Positions 7,332-14,770 are shown, counted from the first letter of the stretch. The stretch: DNA of 15,283 nucleotides from Bacteroidota bacterium (GCA_023437485.1 JAEZGB010000099.1:1-15283); one strand, 5' to 3'. Made by a program: numbers and translations. The notes: a model not told the origin generated them from the sequence alone.

Positions 7332-7907
7332 ATGTTGCGGCCCTATCCATCGGAGGAATTCAGGGAGATCATTCTCCAGAATCCCCGCAAGCGTCGCTAT
7401 GCCGTCTCAAATTTCGGACGGCTTGTGAGTTTTGCCGAAAAAATCACAGACGGCATGCTCATAAAAAGCGACCCGACAAAGTATCAAAAAATCACGGTCA
7501 GGCAGGAAAAGAACGGCAAGATCGTGCGGTCATCCATCCAAACCTACAAGCTGGTGGCCGAATTTTTCATTCCGCGCCCCTCGCCGGAGCATAAGTACGT
7601 AATCCATCTGGACTATGTGCGCTCCAATGACCACGTAGACAACCTGCGCTGGGTAACTGCCGAGGAAAGGCTTGAACACTTCAAGAACAGCCCCAACCTC
7701 AAGCGTTCCATGCAAGAGTTATGGGATTACAACAAGGAGTCCGACGGACGCAAGCTCACCGTGACCAAGGTCATTCATCTTAAAAAGTTATTGTTTGATC
7801 CCAACCGCAAAACCCGGAACAAAATCCTGGCAAAGCAGTTTGGAATTAGCGAGATGCAGCTTTACCGGATCAAGAGCGGGGAGAATTGGGGACACATTAA
7901 AGTGTAA
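7332..7907 (+). CDS. NUMOD4/HNH-like protein with C-terminal helix-turn-helix, possible regulator
   Basis: 191 residues, no signal peptide or membrane segment, so cytoplasmic. Residues 22-33 (RYAVSNFGRLVS) match the NUMOD4 pattern that precedes HNH domains in homing-type nucleases. Residues 91-107 (IHLDYVRSNDHVDNLRW) follow the HNH_3 spacing, with His92, Asp94, Asn99 and Asn104. However, the usual His-His pair is Ile-His and the usual Gly after Asp is Tyr, so nuclease activity may be reduced or lost. Residues ~161-189 (KILAKQFGISEMQLYRIKSG within it) resemble the small HTH that trails phage HNH nucleases. There is no intron or inserted host gene around it: it stands alone after lgt with its own promoter and a palindrome in that promoter. 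I infer a DNA-binding protein, perhaps self-regulated; a working nuclease is the alternative. Start ATG chosen from promoter position. Confidence 0.75.
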   Translation: MLRPYPSEEFREIILQNPRKRRYAVSNFGRLVSFAEKITDGMLIKSDPTKYQKITVRQEKNGKIVRSSIQTYKLVAEFFIPRPSPEHKYVIHLDYVRSNDHVDNLRWVTAEERLEHFKNSPNLKRSMQELWDYNKESDGRKLTVTKVIHLKKLLFDPNRKTRNKILAKQFGISEMQLYRIKSGENWGHIKV

Positions 7908-7911
7908 TTAT

Positions 7912-7970
7912 AAATTTTGACCCGAGGCGTCAGCCGAACTGAACGACCAAAGGGAGTTAATTTTGAATTT
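7912..7970 (+). repeat. Intergenic repeat, copy 1
   Basis: Begins just after the stop of the HNH/HTH gene with ATTTTGACCCGAGGCG, continues with AGCCGAACTGAACGACC and ends in GGGAGTTAATTTTGAA. Copy 2 follows directly at a 60-bp period, and an inverted copy lies at 8165-8219. It has no coding potential. Confidence 0.75.
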
Positions 7971-7971
7971 T

Positions 7972-8030
7972 GAATTTTGACTCAAGCCGTCAGCGTACTG
8001 AACGACCATAGGGAGTTAATTTTAAAATTT
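7972..8030 (+). repeat. Intergenic repeat, copy 2 (direct)
   Basis: Same order of blocks as copy 1: ATTTTGACTCAAGCCGTCAG, then ACTGAACGACC, then AGGGAGTTAATTTT. It differs by a few substitutions and a one-base deletion in the middle. A fragment TTTGACTGGGG after it looks like the start of another unit. Confidence 0.75.
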
Positions 8031-8066
8031 GACTGGGGATACCGAAAGATCACTCCCCTAAGATAA

Positions 8067-8092
8067 AAAAGGCCTGTTGCGACAGGCCTTTT
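8067..8092. terminator. Symmetric (bidirectional) terminator
   Basis: GGCCTGT (8071-8077), loop TGCG, ACAGGCC (8082-8088), flanked by A6 on the left and T4 on the right. It can therefore act on plus-strand transcripts from the HNH/HTH gene and on minus-strand read-through from secDF. Confidence 0.8.
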
Positions 8093-8164
8093 CTTTACCT
8101 ATAAACTTCGCATGCAAGCGAGGGTCATTGATCAATTTAATAAAGACACCAAGTGACCTGGCAT

Positions 8165-8219
8165 TCAAAGTTAACTCTCCTGCAGCCGTTCAGTTCGGCT
8201 TCGCCCCGGGTCAAAATAT
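8165..8219 (-). repeat. Intergenic repeat, copy 3 (inverted)
   Basis: Read on the minus strand it gives ATTTTGACCCGGGGCG, AGCCGAACTGAACG, then GAGTTAACTTTGAA, matching copy 1 over its full length with a diverged centre. It lies just past the secDF terminator, so the repeats sit downstream of both convergent genes in the same sense relative to each gene. Confidence 0.7.
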
Positions 8220-8234
8220 AAAACCCTTAATATT

Positions 8235-8258
8235 AAAAAAGCCCGGTTTCCCGGGCTT
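8235..8258 (-). terminator. secDF terminator
   Basis: Read on the minus strand, AAGCCCGG-GAAA-CCGGGCTT is followed by a run of Ts (the A-run at 8235-8240 on plus). A GNRA-type loop on an 8-bp stem, located 6 nt past the secDF stop codon, is a textbook intrinsic terminator. Confidence 0.88.
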
Positions 8259-8263
8259 TCTCA

Positions 8264-11248
8264 TTATGCTGTAACAGCTTCTTCTTTGTTGTGTTCGGCT
8301 TCGATCCTGCGGTGTTCCGATTCGGGAATCGTATCCACCAGGATGGGCGTCGCAACAAACAATGATGAATAGGTTCCGACACCGATACCGATCAGCATTG
8401 CAAAGACAAACCCGCGGATGGACTCGCCTCCAAAAATGAACATGATCAATAGCACCAGGAGCACCGTGGCCGAGGTATTGATTGTACGCGAAAGCGTTGC
8501 GTTGATCGACTGGTTTACGATATCGTGGAAATTCCCTTTGGCCTTCCCGCCCAAGTATTCGCGAACGCGGTCAAATACAATTACCGTATCGTTTAGAGAG
8601 TAACCAATTACCGTCAGGATCGCCGCAATAAAATGCTGATCGATCTCCATGTTGAACGGAAGGTACTCCCAGAACAGTGAATAGATTCCCAGTACAAAGA
8701 TCGCATCGTGCGCTACTGCGGCAACCGATGCAAGGCTGAACTGCCATTTGCGGAAACTCACCATCAGGTAAAGGAACACTATTGCAAGCGCACCCAAAAC
8801 AGCCCACAAGGAGTCAGTCTTGATATCCGCAGCAACGGTTGGGCCAACCTTTGACGATGACAATACGCCCAGGGTCTTGCCTTCATAGATCGTCGTGAAC
8901 TTGTCATAAGTCATGTCGGCACCAAAATACTTCTTGAGGTTTTCATACAGAAGCCTGTTGGCCTGTGCATCGGCCTCGCTGCCCGTATCCTCGATCTTGT
9001 ATTTTGTAGTGATGCGAAGTTGGTTCGAGGCACCAAAAACCTTGGCTTCGGCGCTCCCGAAGGCATCGTCTTTGGAAAGATCGCTCCTGATATCGTCAGG
9101 CGACACCGGCTTGTCAAAACGCACCTGGTAGGTCCTTCCGCCCATAAAGTCAACTCCGTAGTTCAATCCTTTTGTCGCCAATGATCCGATACTGACCAAA
9201 ATGACGATTGTCGAGATGATATAGGCTACCTTCTTGTACTTAAGGAAGTTGAAGTTGAAATTGGTAAAGAAATTCTTTGAGATATTCGTGTAAAAATTGA
9301 GTTTGCGGCCCTTTGCGGTTGACATCTCAAGCAGGATCCTGGTAATGAAGATTGCCGTAAACATCGACGTAGCGATACCGATCAAAAGCGTGGTTGCAAA
9401 TCCCTTGATTGGCCCGGTTCCGAAAATCAAAAGTACCGCACCGGTCAAAACCGTGGTTACGTTGGCGTCAACAATGGAACGCATCGCGCCCTGCCAGCTA
9501 AAGGCATCGCGGATAGCTTCTTCTATACTCTTGCCAATGCGCAATTCTTCTTTCGCGCGTTCATAAATAATGATGTTCGCATCGACTGCCGTACCCATGG
9601 TCAACACGATACCGGCGATACCGGGCAGGGTGAGGACCGCACCCAGGCTGGCGAGGATCCCGAAAATGAACAACATATTTACCGCAAGGGCGATGATGGC
9701 GAACCAACCCGCACGGCCGTAATAAAGTAGCATCCAAAGCGAGATAAGGAGCAAACCGACCAAAGCCGAATTGGTTCCGTTGTCAATAGCCTCCTGGCCC
9801 AGTGACGGACCTACCACTTCTGACTGAACGATCTCGGCGGCAGCAGGCAATTTACCCGCGCGAAGCACGTTTGCAAGGTCTTTTGTTTCGGCAACATTGA
9901 AAACTCCCGAAATTTCCGAACGGCCACCTGAAATCGGCCCGCTGGAAACCCCTGGCGCCGAATAAACGATATCGTCGAGCACGATGGCAATGTATCCTTT
10001 GGTCTCATACGCGCGTTTGGTGAGTTCTTCCCAACCCTTTGCACCGGCACCGTTCATTTGCATGGTAACCGAAGGCTTGCCCAACTGGTCGAATGAATCG
10101 CGAGCATCGGTAACCACACCTCCGCTTAGTTGCGCGCGGTTGTCGCGGTTGCCCTTAAGCGCATAAAGCTCAACGGCCTCGATCTGCGCGTTTTTGTCAT
10201 TGGTTATGGTAACGGGTTTGCCCCAAACGAATTTCGCATAGCGCTGTTCGGCAGGCAATAGGTTGCGGATATCCGGGCGCTTAAAATACGAATTGAGGGT
10301 TGCCGTATCTTTTGGCGCGAACATCGCCAAAACCGGACCTCCGCCCTGGCCGATGATTTTGTCCAGGATTGGGTTGTTGCCCTTTCCTACGGCAGCTGAA
10401 TCGGCGGTTTTGTCAACCAAAAGCGAATCAATCCCGGTTACTGCCGAGTCTTTTACCGGTACGTCGGCGGTGGCCGTTTCAGTGCTCTTGAGCGCCTCAT
10501 TGGCCGTCATGATAAAGTTGCCGATCTCTTCAATTTTGTAGGTTTCCCAAAATTCAAGTTGCGCGGTACTCTGCAATAGTTTCTTGATCCGGTCCACGTC
10601 CTTGGCGCCCGGAAGTTCAACCAAAATACGGCCTGATTGCCCGATGCGCTGAATGTTGGGCTGGACAACGCCAAATTTATCGATACGTTTGTTAAGGACT
10701 TCAAAAGCCGAGGTGATGGATTCGTCAACCTTGCGACGAATCACGGTTTTCACCTCATTGTTGGACATCTTGAAGTTGATTTCCTCACCAAGGGTCTTGT
10801 TACCGAAAATCTCGGGCGAAGCCAGATTGGTATTTCCTGCCGAGACCTTGTCGAATTCCCTGAAAAATGCATCCAGGTAATCTTCATTGCCCTCGCGGGA
10901 TTTGGTGGCCTGGTCAAGTGCTTGGTTAAAAACCGGGTTTTTGGTATTGTTTGCAAGTCCTTTGAGGATGTCTTTTACCGAAATCTGCAACTGTACGTTG
11001 ATCCCTCCTTCAAGGTCAAGTCCTTTATTGATCTTTTTGTCGCGTACTTCATTATAGGTAAAGTAATCCAGGAACACTTTTTCCTTCCCGATCGAATCCA
11101 GGTACTTTACCTCCTTTTGCGGATCGCCGCCGGCAAAAGCCTTGGCATCGTCCTCAACTTTGGAAGCGACAAAAGTGAAGGTGAGCTGGTAAATACTGAC
11201 CAGGGCAAATAAGATTGCGAAAAACTTGACTAATCCTCTATTCTGCAT
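8264..11248 (-). CDS. secDF: SecD-SecF fused protein translocase subunit
   Basis: Inner-membrane RND-type subunit that uses the proton gradient to help SecYEG complete export. The protein has 994 residues and is a fusion of SecD and SecF, normal for Bacteroidota. The SecD half has an N-terminal membrane helix (about 8-28), GLDLEGG at 76-82, a large periplasmic domain to about 490, and GTAVDANIIIYERAKEEL around 549-566 in the membrane core. The SecF half starts near 670 with GLNYGVDFMGG around 693-703 and GYSLNDTVIVFDRVRE around 881-896, followed by SRTINTS. These are the conserved Sec family boxes, including the membrane Asp residues needed for proton coupling. It is the last gene of the minus-strand group but has its own promoter and leader. 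The start ATG is preceded by an A+T-rich stretch with no Shine-Dalgarno, usual in this phylum. Confidence 0.97.
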   Translation of the reverse strand: MQNRGLVKFFAILFALVSIYQLTFTFVASKVEDDAKAFAGGDPQKEVKYLDSIGKEKVFLDYFTYNEVRDKKINKGLDLEGGINVQLQISVKDILKGLANNTKNPVFNQALDQATKSREGNEDYLDAFFREFDKVSAGNTNLASPEIFGNKTLGEEINFKMSNNEVKTVIRRKVDESITSAFEVLNKRIDKFGVVQPNIQRIGQSGRILVELPGAKDVDRIKKLLQSTAQLEFWETYKIEEIGNFIMTANEALKSTETATADVPVKDSAVTGIDSLLVDKTADSAAVGKGNNPILDKIIGQGGGPVLAMFAPKDTATLNSYFKRPDIRNLLPAEQRYAKFVWGKPVTITNDKNAQIEAVELYALKGNRDNRAQLSGGVVTDARDSFDQLGKPSVTMQMNGAGAKGWEELTKRAYETKGYIAIVLDDIVYSAPGVSSGPISGGRSEISGVFNVAETKDLANVLRAGKLPAAAEIVQSEVVGPSLGQEAIDNGTNSALVGLLLISLWMLLYYGRAGWFAIIALAVNMLFIFGILASLGAVLTLPGIAGIVLTMGTAVDANIIIYERAKEELRIGKSIEEAIRDAFSWQGAMRSIVDANVTTVLTGAVLLIFGTGPIKGFATTLLIGIATSMFTAIFITRILLEMSTAKGRKLNFYTNISKNFFTNFNFNFLKYKKVAYIISTIVILVSIGSLATKGLNYGVDFMGGRTYQVRFDKPVSPDDIRSDLSKDDAFGSAEAKVFGASNQLRITTKYKIEDTGSEADAQANRLLYENLKKYFGADMTYDKFTTIYEGKTLGVLSSSKVGPTVAADIKTDSLWAVLGALAIVFLYLMVSFRKWQFSLASVAAVAHDAIFVLGIYSLFWEYLPFNMEIDQHFIAAILTVIGYSLNDTVIVFDRVREYLGGKAKGNFHDIVNQSINATLSRTINTSATVLLVLLIMFIFGGESIRGFVFAMLIGIGVGTYSSLFVATPILVDTIPESEHRRIEAEHNKEEAVTA

Positions 11249-11365
11249 TACATTAAAAATTAATTGATCCTTGTTCCTTTTTGGTTAATCGGGTTAAACC
11301 CAATCCCTTACGCCGCAACCCTTTAAATTTAAGGTGCAGGCACGCAATATTAAGATTTTTTTAAA
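11249..11365 (-). promoter_or_regulatory. Long secDF leader with a small hairpin
   Basis: The predicted 5' untranslated region is ~115 nt, longer than the ~15-30 nt leaders of the other promoters here. It contains a near-perfect inverted repeat, GGGTT-x-AACCC (11291-11301), extendable by A-U and G-U pairs to an 8-bp stem. No start codon for a leader peptide is visible on this strand. A regulatory role is speculative. Confidence 0.35.
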
Positions 11366-11370
11366 ACGTG

Positions 11371-11401
11371 CAAATATATAATTCTGTAAAAGATTAACCA
11401 A
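11371..11401 (-). promoter_or_regulatory. secDF promoter
   Basis: On the minus strand TTG (11401-11399), a 20-bp spacer and TATATTTG (11378-11371) match the Bacteroidota sigma-ABfr consensus in sequence and spacing. Transcription would start near 11365, leaving a leader of about 115 nt before the secDF ATG. Confidence 0.8.
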
Positions 11402-11419
11402 TTTATTTACATATTAACT

Positions 11420-11452
11420 AAAAAAAAGACTGCCCTGGAGCAGCCTCTTTTA
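11420..11452 (-). terminator. mdh terminator
   Basis: On the minus strand AAGAGGCTGC, loop TCCAGG, then GCAGTCTTTTTTT: a ~9-bp stem with two G-U pairs and a long T-run, starting about 20 nt after the mdh stop codon. It separates mdh from the secDF promoter. Confidence 0.8.
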
Positions 11453-11469
11453 AGGTGTATTCAAAACGG

Positions 11470-12405
11470 TTATGACAATACCGATTTCAGATCGGCGTTC
11501 ATGCCCCGGACCGCGTCGGCACTTTTGGCCATCAGCGCCTTCTCATTTTCGTCCAGGTTGATTTCAAGGATTTCCTCGATACCGTTGCGCCCAATGATGC
11601 AAGGCACTCCGATGCAGATGTCATTGAGTTCGTACTCGCCCTCAAGCATCACCGAACACGCAATCATCTTGCGCTGGTCATTCAGGATGCTGTCAACCAG
11701 ATAGGCCACTGATGCGCCCGGTGCGTACCAGGCCGAAGTGCCCAGCAAACCGGTTAGCGTCGCTCCGCCTACCATGGTGTCGGCGGCGACTTTTTTGAGT
11801 TGCTCTTCCGACAAAAATTCTGAAACCGGAATCCCGTTGTACGAAGCCAGCCTGGTAAGCGGGATCATCGTGGTATCACCGTGGCCGCCAATGACCATGG
11901 CCGAGATATCGCCGATGGGCTTGTCGAGCGCCTTTGACAGATAATATTTGAAACGCGATGAATCAAGCGCCCCGCCCATTCCGATGATGCGGTTTTTGGG
12001 CAGTCCGGTTGACTTGAGCGCCAGATAGGTCATGGTGTCCATCGGGTTTGAGACCACTACGACAATCGCATCGGGAGAGTGCTTCAGCACGCTTTCGGCC
12101 ACGCCCTTGACGATGCCTGCATTGATGCCGATGAGTTCCTCACGCGTCATTCCCGGCTTGCGCGGAATCCCAGAGGTGATCACCACCACGTCGCTTCCGG
12201 CTGTCTTTGAATAATCATTGGTCACACCCGAAACGCGCGTGTTCCAACCCGAATTCGCCGCGCACTGACTGATGTCCATCGCTTTGCCCTCGGCAAAACC
12301 TTCCTTGATATCGAGCAAAACAACTTCGGATGCGATCCCGCGGTATGCGATCACATCCGCGCAGGTAGCGCCTACGTTACCGGCGCCGACTATGGTTACT
12401 TTCAT
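11470..12405 (-). CDS. mdh: Malate dehydrogenase (LDH-like type)
   Basis: NAD-dependent oxidation of malate to oxaloacetate in the citric acid cycle, cytoplasmic. 311 residues, the size of the LDH-like MDH group common in Bacteroidota. Visible: Rossmann motif GAGNVG at 7-12; Asp32 at the end of strand two, indicating NAD over NADP; the substrate loop GIPRKPGMTR with Arg82 and Arg88 (Arg at 82 favours malate over lactate); Asn120 in SNPMD; Arg151; and catalytic His175 in GGHGDTTM. The start ATG at 12405 gives the usual MKVTIVGAGN N-terminus. It follows gyrB on the same strand after a 199-nt gap that holds small repeats; I see no consensus -7 box in that gap, so either a weak promoter or read-through from gyrB drives it. 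Confidence 0.97.
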   Translation of the reverse strand: MKVTIVGAGNVGATCADVIAYRGIASEVVLLDIKEGFAEGKAMDISQCAANSGWNTRVSGVTNDYSKTAGSDVVVITSGIPRKPGMTREELIGINAGIVKGVAESVLKHSPDAIVVVVSNPMDTMTYLALKSTGLPKNRIIGMGGALDSSRFKYYLSKALDKPIGDISAMVIGGHGDTTMIPLTRLASYNGIPVSEFLSEEQLKKVAADTMVGGATLTGLLGTSAWYAPGASVAYLVDSILNDQRKMIACSVMLEGEYELNDICIGVPCIIGRNGIEEILEINLDENEKALMAKSADAVRGMNADLKSVLS

Positions 12406-12410
12406 GAGAA

Positions 12411-12606
12411 AAGCTTTAAGCTGTCAGCGGTCAGCTGTCAGCATGGTTAATAAAAAAATAGCTTTCAGCTTTCAGGGGTCAGCTGTCAGCTGATACTGCA
12501 TAAATTCAAAGTTCTATTTTAATTGAAACTTTTTAAATTTTTACCTAAAAAGATTCAAAATTGTTCAGAGCAAACTGAAAGCCAATAGCTGATAGCTGAC
12601 AGCTTT
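12411..12606. repeat. AGCTGTCAGC repeat cluster between gyrB and mdh
   Basis: The decamer AGCTGTCAGC or close variants occur at 12419-12428, 12433-12442 and 12481-12490, with related TAGCTTTCAGCTTTCAG at 12460-12474. An inverted copy (AGCTGATAGCTGACAGCT) lies at 12587-12604, abutting the gyrB stop codon. The 11-bp arms at 12481 and 12594 could pair across ~100 nt of A+T-rich sequence in the gyrB-mdh transcript. Confidence 0.65.
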
Positions 12607-14545
12607 ATGCATCGATTTTCGCATATACCGCATTCTTCTCAATAAATTCCCTTCTGGGCGGAACTTCATCACCCATCAGCATCGAGAAAACGCGGTCAGC
12701 TTCGGCCAGGCTCTCAATGGTGACCTGGCGGAGCGTGCGGTAGTTGGGGTCCATGGTGGTTTCCCAAAGCTGTTCGGCGTTCATCTCACCAAGACCTTTG
12801 TATCGCTGGATATTGGCATTACCGCCCATGCGCTCGTTGGCCTGATCGCGCTGCAAATCATTCCAGGCATACTCTTTTTTGTTGCCCTTCTTGACCTGGT
12901 ACAGCGGCGGCGCTGCAATGTAAACGTGGCCTTCCTCGATGAGTTCTTTCATAAACCTAAAGAAGAATGTCAAAATCAGCGTCGAAATGTGGCTTCCGTC
13001 CACATCGGCATCACACATGATGATCACCTTGTGGTAGCGCAGTTTTTCAAGATTGAGCGCCTTTGAATCCTCGGCGGTACCCACGGTCACACCCAAAGCG
13101 GTGAATATATTGCGGATCTCTTCGTTTTCAAAAACCTTGTGGTGCATGGCCTTCTCCACGTTGAGGATCTTACCCCTGAGCGGAAGGATCGCCTGAAACG
13201 CACGGTCGCGGCCCTGTTTGGCCGTTCCGCCTGCCGAGTCACCCTCAACCAGGTACACCTCGCATTTGGCCGGATCCTGCTCAGAGCAGTCCGACAGCTT
13301 GCCCGGAAGACCGCCGCCGCCCATGACGGTTTTGCGCTGAACCATCTCGCGAGCCTTCTTGGCCGCATGGCGCGCCTGTGCCGCCAGGATGACCTTTTGC
13401 ACGATGGTGCGCGCGTCATTCGGGTTTTCCTCGAGATAGTTCTCGAGCATTTCGGCAACGGCCTGCGAAACCGGCGAAACCACCTCGCGGTTGCCCAGCT
13501 TGGTTTTGGTCTGGCCTTCAAACTGTGGTTCGGCCACCTTGACCGACACGATGGCCGTTAAGCCCTCGCGGAAGTCATCGCCCGTGATCTCAAACTTGAG
13601 CTTGTCCAAAAGCCCCGAGGCATCGGCGTATTTCTTTAATGTACGCGTCAAACCGGAACGGAAACCCTGCAGGTGCGTTCCGCCTTCGTGCGTGTTGATG
13701 TTGTTGACGTAGGAGAAAATATTCTCGGTGTAGCTGGTGTTGTAAATCAAAGCGACCTCAACCGGGATCTCGCCCTTGTCGTTTTCCATCGAGATCACCC
13801 CGCCAATGATGGGTTCGCGGTTCCCGTCAAGATAGCGGATATATTCCTTCAATCCTTCAGTGGAGTGATAGGTTTCAGTCAGGAAATCGCCCTTTTCATC
13901 GGTAGAACGTTTGTCAGTGAAAGTGATGGTGATCCCCTTGTTCAAAAACGAGAGCTCGCGCATCCTGGCCGAGAGCGTGTCAAAACTGAACTCGGTGGTT
14001 TGGGTAAAGATGGTCTCATCGGGCCAAAACGTCTGGCGTGTACCGCGCTTCTCGGTCTCGCCAATCTGCTTGACCGGATACAGCGCCTTGCCGCGTTCGT
14101 ATTCCTGCTCATAGATCTTGCCCTCGCGAAAAACCGTCGATTTCATGTGCCGCGAGAGCGCGTTCACCACCGAAACCCCTACTCCGTGCAATCCGCCCGA
14201 AACCTTGTAGGAATCCTTGTCGAACTTTCCGCCCGCGCCAATCTTGGTCATGACGACCTCGAGCGCCGAAACGCCTTCTTTTTTATGCAGGTCCACGGGA
14301 ATCCCGCGTCCGTTGTCTTCTACCGTAACCGAATTATCCTCGTTGATCGTCACGAAAATCGTGTCGCAATGGCCGCCCATCGCCTCGTCGATCGAGTTGT
14401 CGACCACTTCATAAACCAGGTGGTGCAAACCGCGCACGCCAATGTCCCCGATGTACATCGAGGGGCGCATCCGCACGTGCTCCATCCCTTCAAGCGCCTG
14501 GATACTGTCGGCCGAATAATTGCTTTTCTTGACTTCGTCGCTCAT
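12605..14545 (-). CDS. gyrB: DNA gyrase subunit B
   Basis: ATPase subunit of DNA gyrase, which introduces negative supercoils with GyrA. 646 residues, the short form without the large insertion of E. coli GyrB and usual for flavobacteria. The GHKL ATPase site shows Glu46/Asn50 in EVVDNSIDEAMGG, DNGRGIP at 77-83 and GGLHGVG at 117-123. The TOPRIM domain has EGDSAGG near 434-440 and the metal-binding DADVDG near 512-517. The C-terminal end has QRYKGLGEMNAEQLWETTM, the GyrA-contacting tail; together with length this supports GyrB over ParE. The ATG at 14545 is preceded by an unusually good Shine-Dalgarno. It is the first gene of the minus-strand group. Confidence 0.96.
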   Translation of the reverse strand: MSDEVKKSNYSADSIQALEGMEHVRMRPSMYIGDIGVRGLHHLVYEVVDNSIDEAMGGHCDTIFVTINEDNSVTVEDNGRGIPVDLHKKEGVSALEVVMTKIGAGGKFDKDSYKVSGGLHGVGVSVVNALSRHMKSTVFREGKIYEQEYERGKALYPVKQIGETEKRGTRQTFWPDETIFTQTTEFSFDTLSARMRELSFLNKGITITFTDKRSTDEKGDFLTETYHSTEGLKEYIRYLDGNREPIIGGVISMENDKGEIPVEVALIYNTSYTENIFSYVNNINTHEGGTHLQGFRSGLTRTLKKYADASGLLDKLKFEITGDDFREGLTAIVSVKVAEPQFEGQTKTKLGNREVVSPVSQAVAEMLENYLEENPNDARTIVQKVILAAQARHAAKKAREMVQRKTVMGGGGLPGKLSDCSEQDPAKCEVYLVEGDSAGGTAKQGRDRAFQAILPLRGKILNVEKAMHHKVFENEEIRNIFTALGVTVGTAEDSKALNLEKLRYHKVIIMCDADVDGSHISTLILTFFFRFMKELIEEGHVYIAAPPLYQVKKGNKKEYAWNDLQRDQANERMGGNANIQRYKGLGEMNAEQLWETTMDPNYRTLRQVTIESLAEADRVFSMLMGDEVPPRREFIEKNAVYAKIDA

Positions 14546-14549
14546 AAAA

Positions 14550-14558
14550 TTCTCCTCT
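14550..14558 (-). promoter_or_regulatory. Shine-Dalgarno of gyrB
   Basis: AGAGGAGAA lies 4-5 nt upstream of the gyrB ATG on the minus strand. Bacteroidota genes rarely use a strong GGAG site, and none of the other starts in this window has one, so gyrB stands out. Confidence 0.6.
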
Positions 14559-14583
14559 GAATGTGTGATTTTTAACTAACACG

Positions 14584-14591
14584 CAAATATA
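14584..14591 (-). promoter_or_regulatory. gyrB -7 promoter box
   Basis: TATATTTG on the minus strand, an exact TAnnTTTG match, 38 nt before the gyrB ATG. At -33 (14611-14614) there is no TTG; the site is inside the inverted repeat 14600-14615. Confidence 0.7.
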
Positions 14592-14599
14592 GCAAAACG

Positions 14600-14615
14600 C
14601 CCTTGACCATAAGGG
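14600..14615. promoter_or_regulatory. Inverted repeat over the gyrB -33 region
   Basis: CCCTT-GACCAT-AAGGG, with outer AAAA/TTTT partial pairing. It occupies the spacer and -33 region of the gyrB promoter. It could be an operator for gyrB, or, read on the plus strand where AAGGG is followed by T6, a weak terminator for anything transcribed rightward. Both readings are inference. Confidence 0.4.
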
Positions 14616-14671
14616 TTTTTTGGCTTGCAGCAGGGCCAAGTTATTAACATTTTGTCAAGGTTTTTGGGGCG

Positions 14672-14724
14672 TGACGGCGCTGCGGCGGGCTTTCTTTTTA
14701 CAAGAGCTAATGAGAGCGCCGTCA
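14672..14724. repeat. Inverted repeat, 10-bp arms
   Basis: TGACGGCGCT (14672-14681) pairs perfectly with AGCGCCGTCA (14715-14724) around a 33-nt loop. It is the first of a series of hairpins in the block upstream of gyrB. Confidence 0.7.
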
Positions 14725-14740
14725 GGCTTTCCGCTACTAT

Positions 14741-14770
14741 CTTTTTTGCGATGCTTCGCATGCAAAAAAG
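14741..14770. repeat. Long near-perfect hairpin
   Basis: CTTTTTTGC-G-ATGC, loop TTC, GCATGCAAAAAAG: a 13-bp stem with a single bulged G, running A/T-rich at its base and G/C-rich at its tip. Confidence 0.75.

Larger units (their letters stand above)
7908..8263. other. Gene-free interval between convergent genes
   Basis: No credible gene here; a 65-codon plus-strand frame (8077-8274) crosses a terminator and repeat copies and is rejected. The interval holds two direct copies and one inverted copy of a ~52-bp repeat, a symmetric terminator at 8067-8092 and the secDF terminator at 8235-8258. Confidence 0.8.

Noticed and set aside
7912..8219. CRISPR array
   Set aside because: Only three repeat copies, one inverted, with diverged sequence and no regular unique spacers; no cas genes nearby.
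10637..11212. 191-codon plus-strand frame opposite secDF
   Set aside because: Antisense to the conserved SecD half, no family resemblance and no promoter box upstream.
13673..14560. 295-codon plus-strand frame opposite gyrB
   Set aside because: Entirely antisense to gyrB, whose ATPase and TOPRIM motifs are intact; the translation matches no family and follows the codon bias of the opposite strand.
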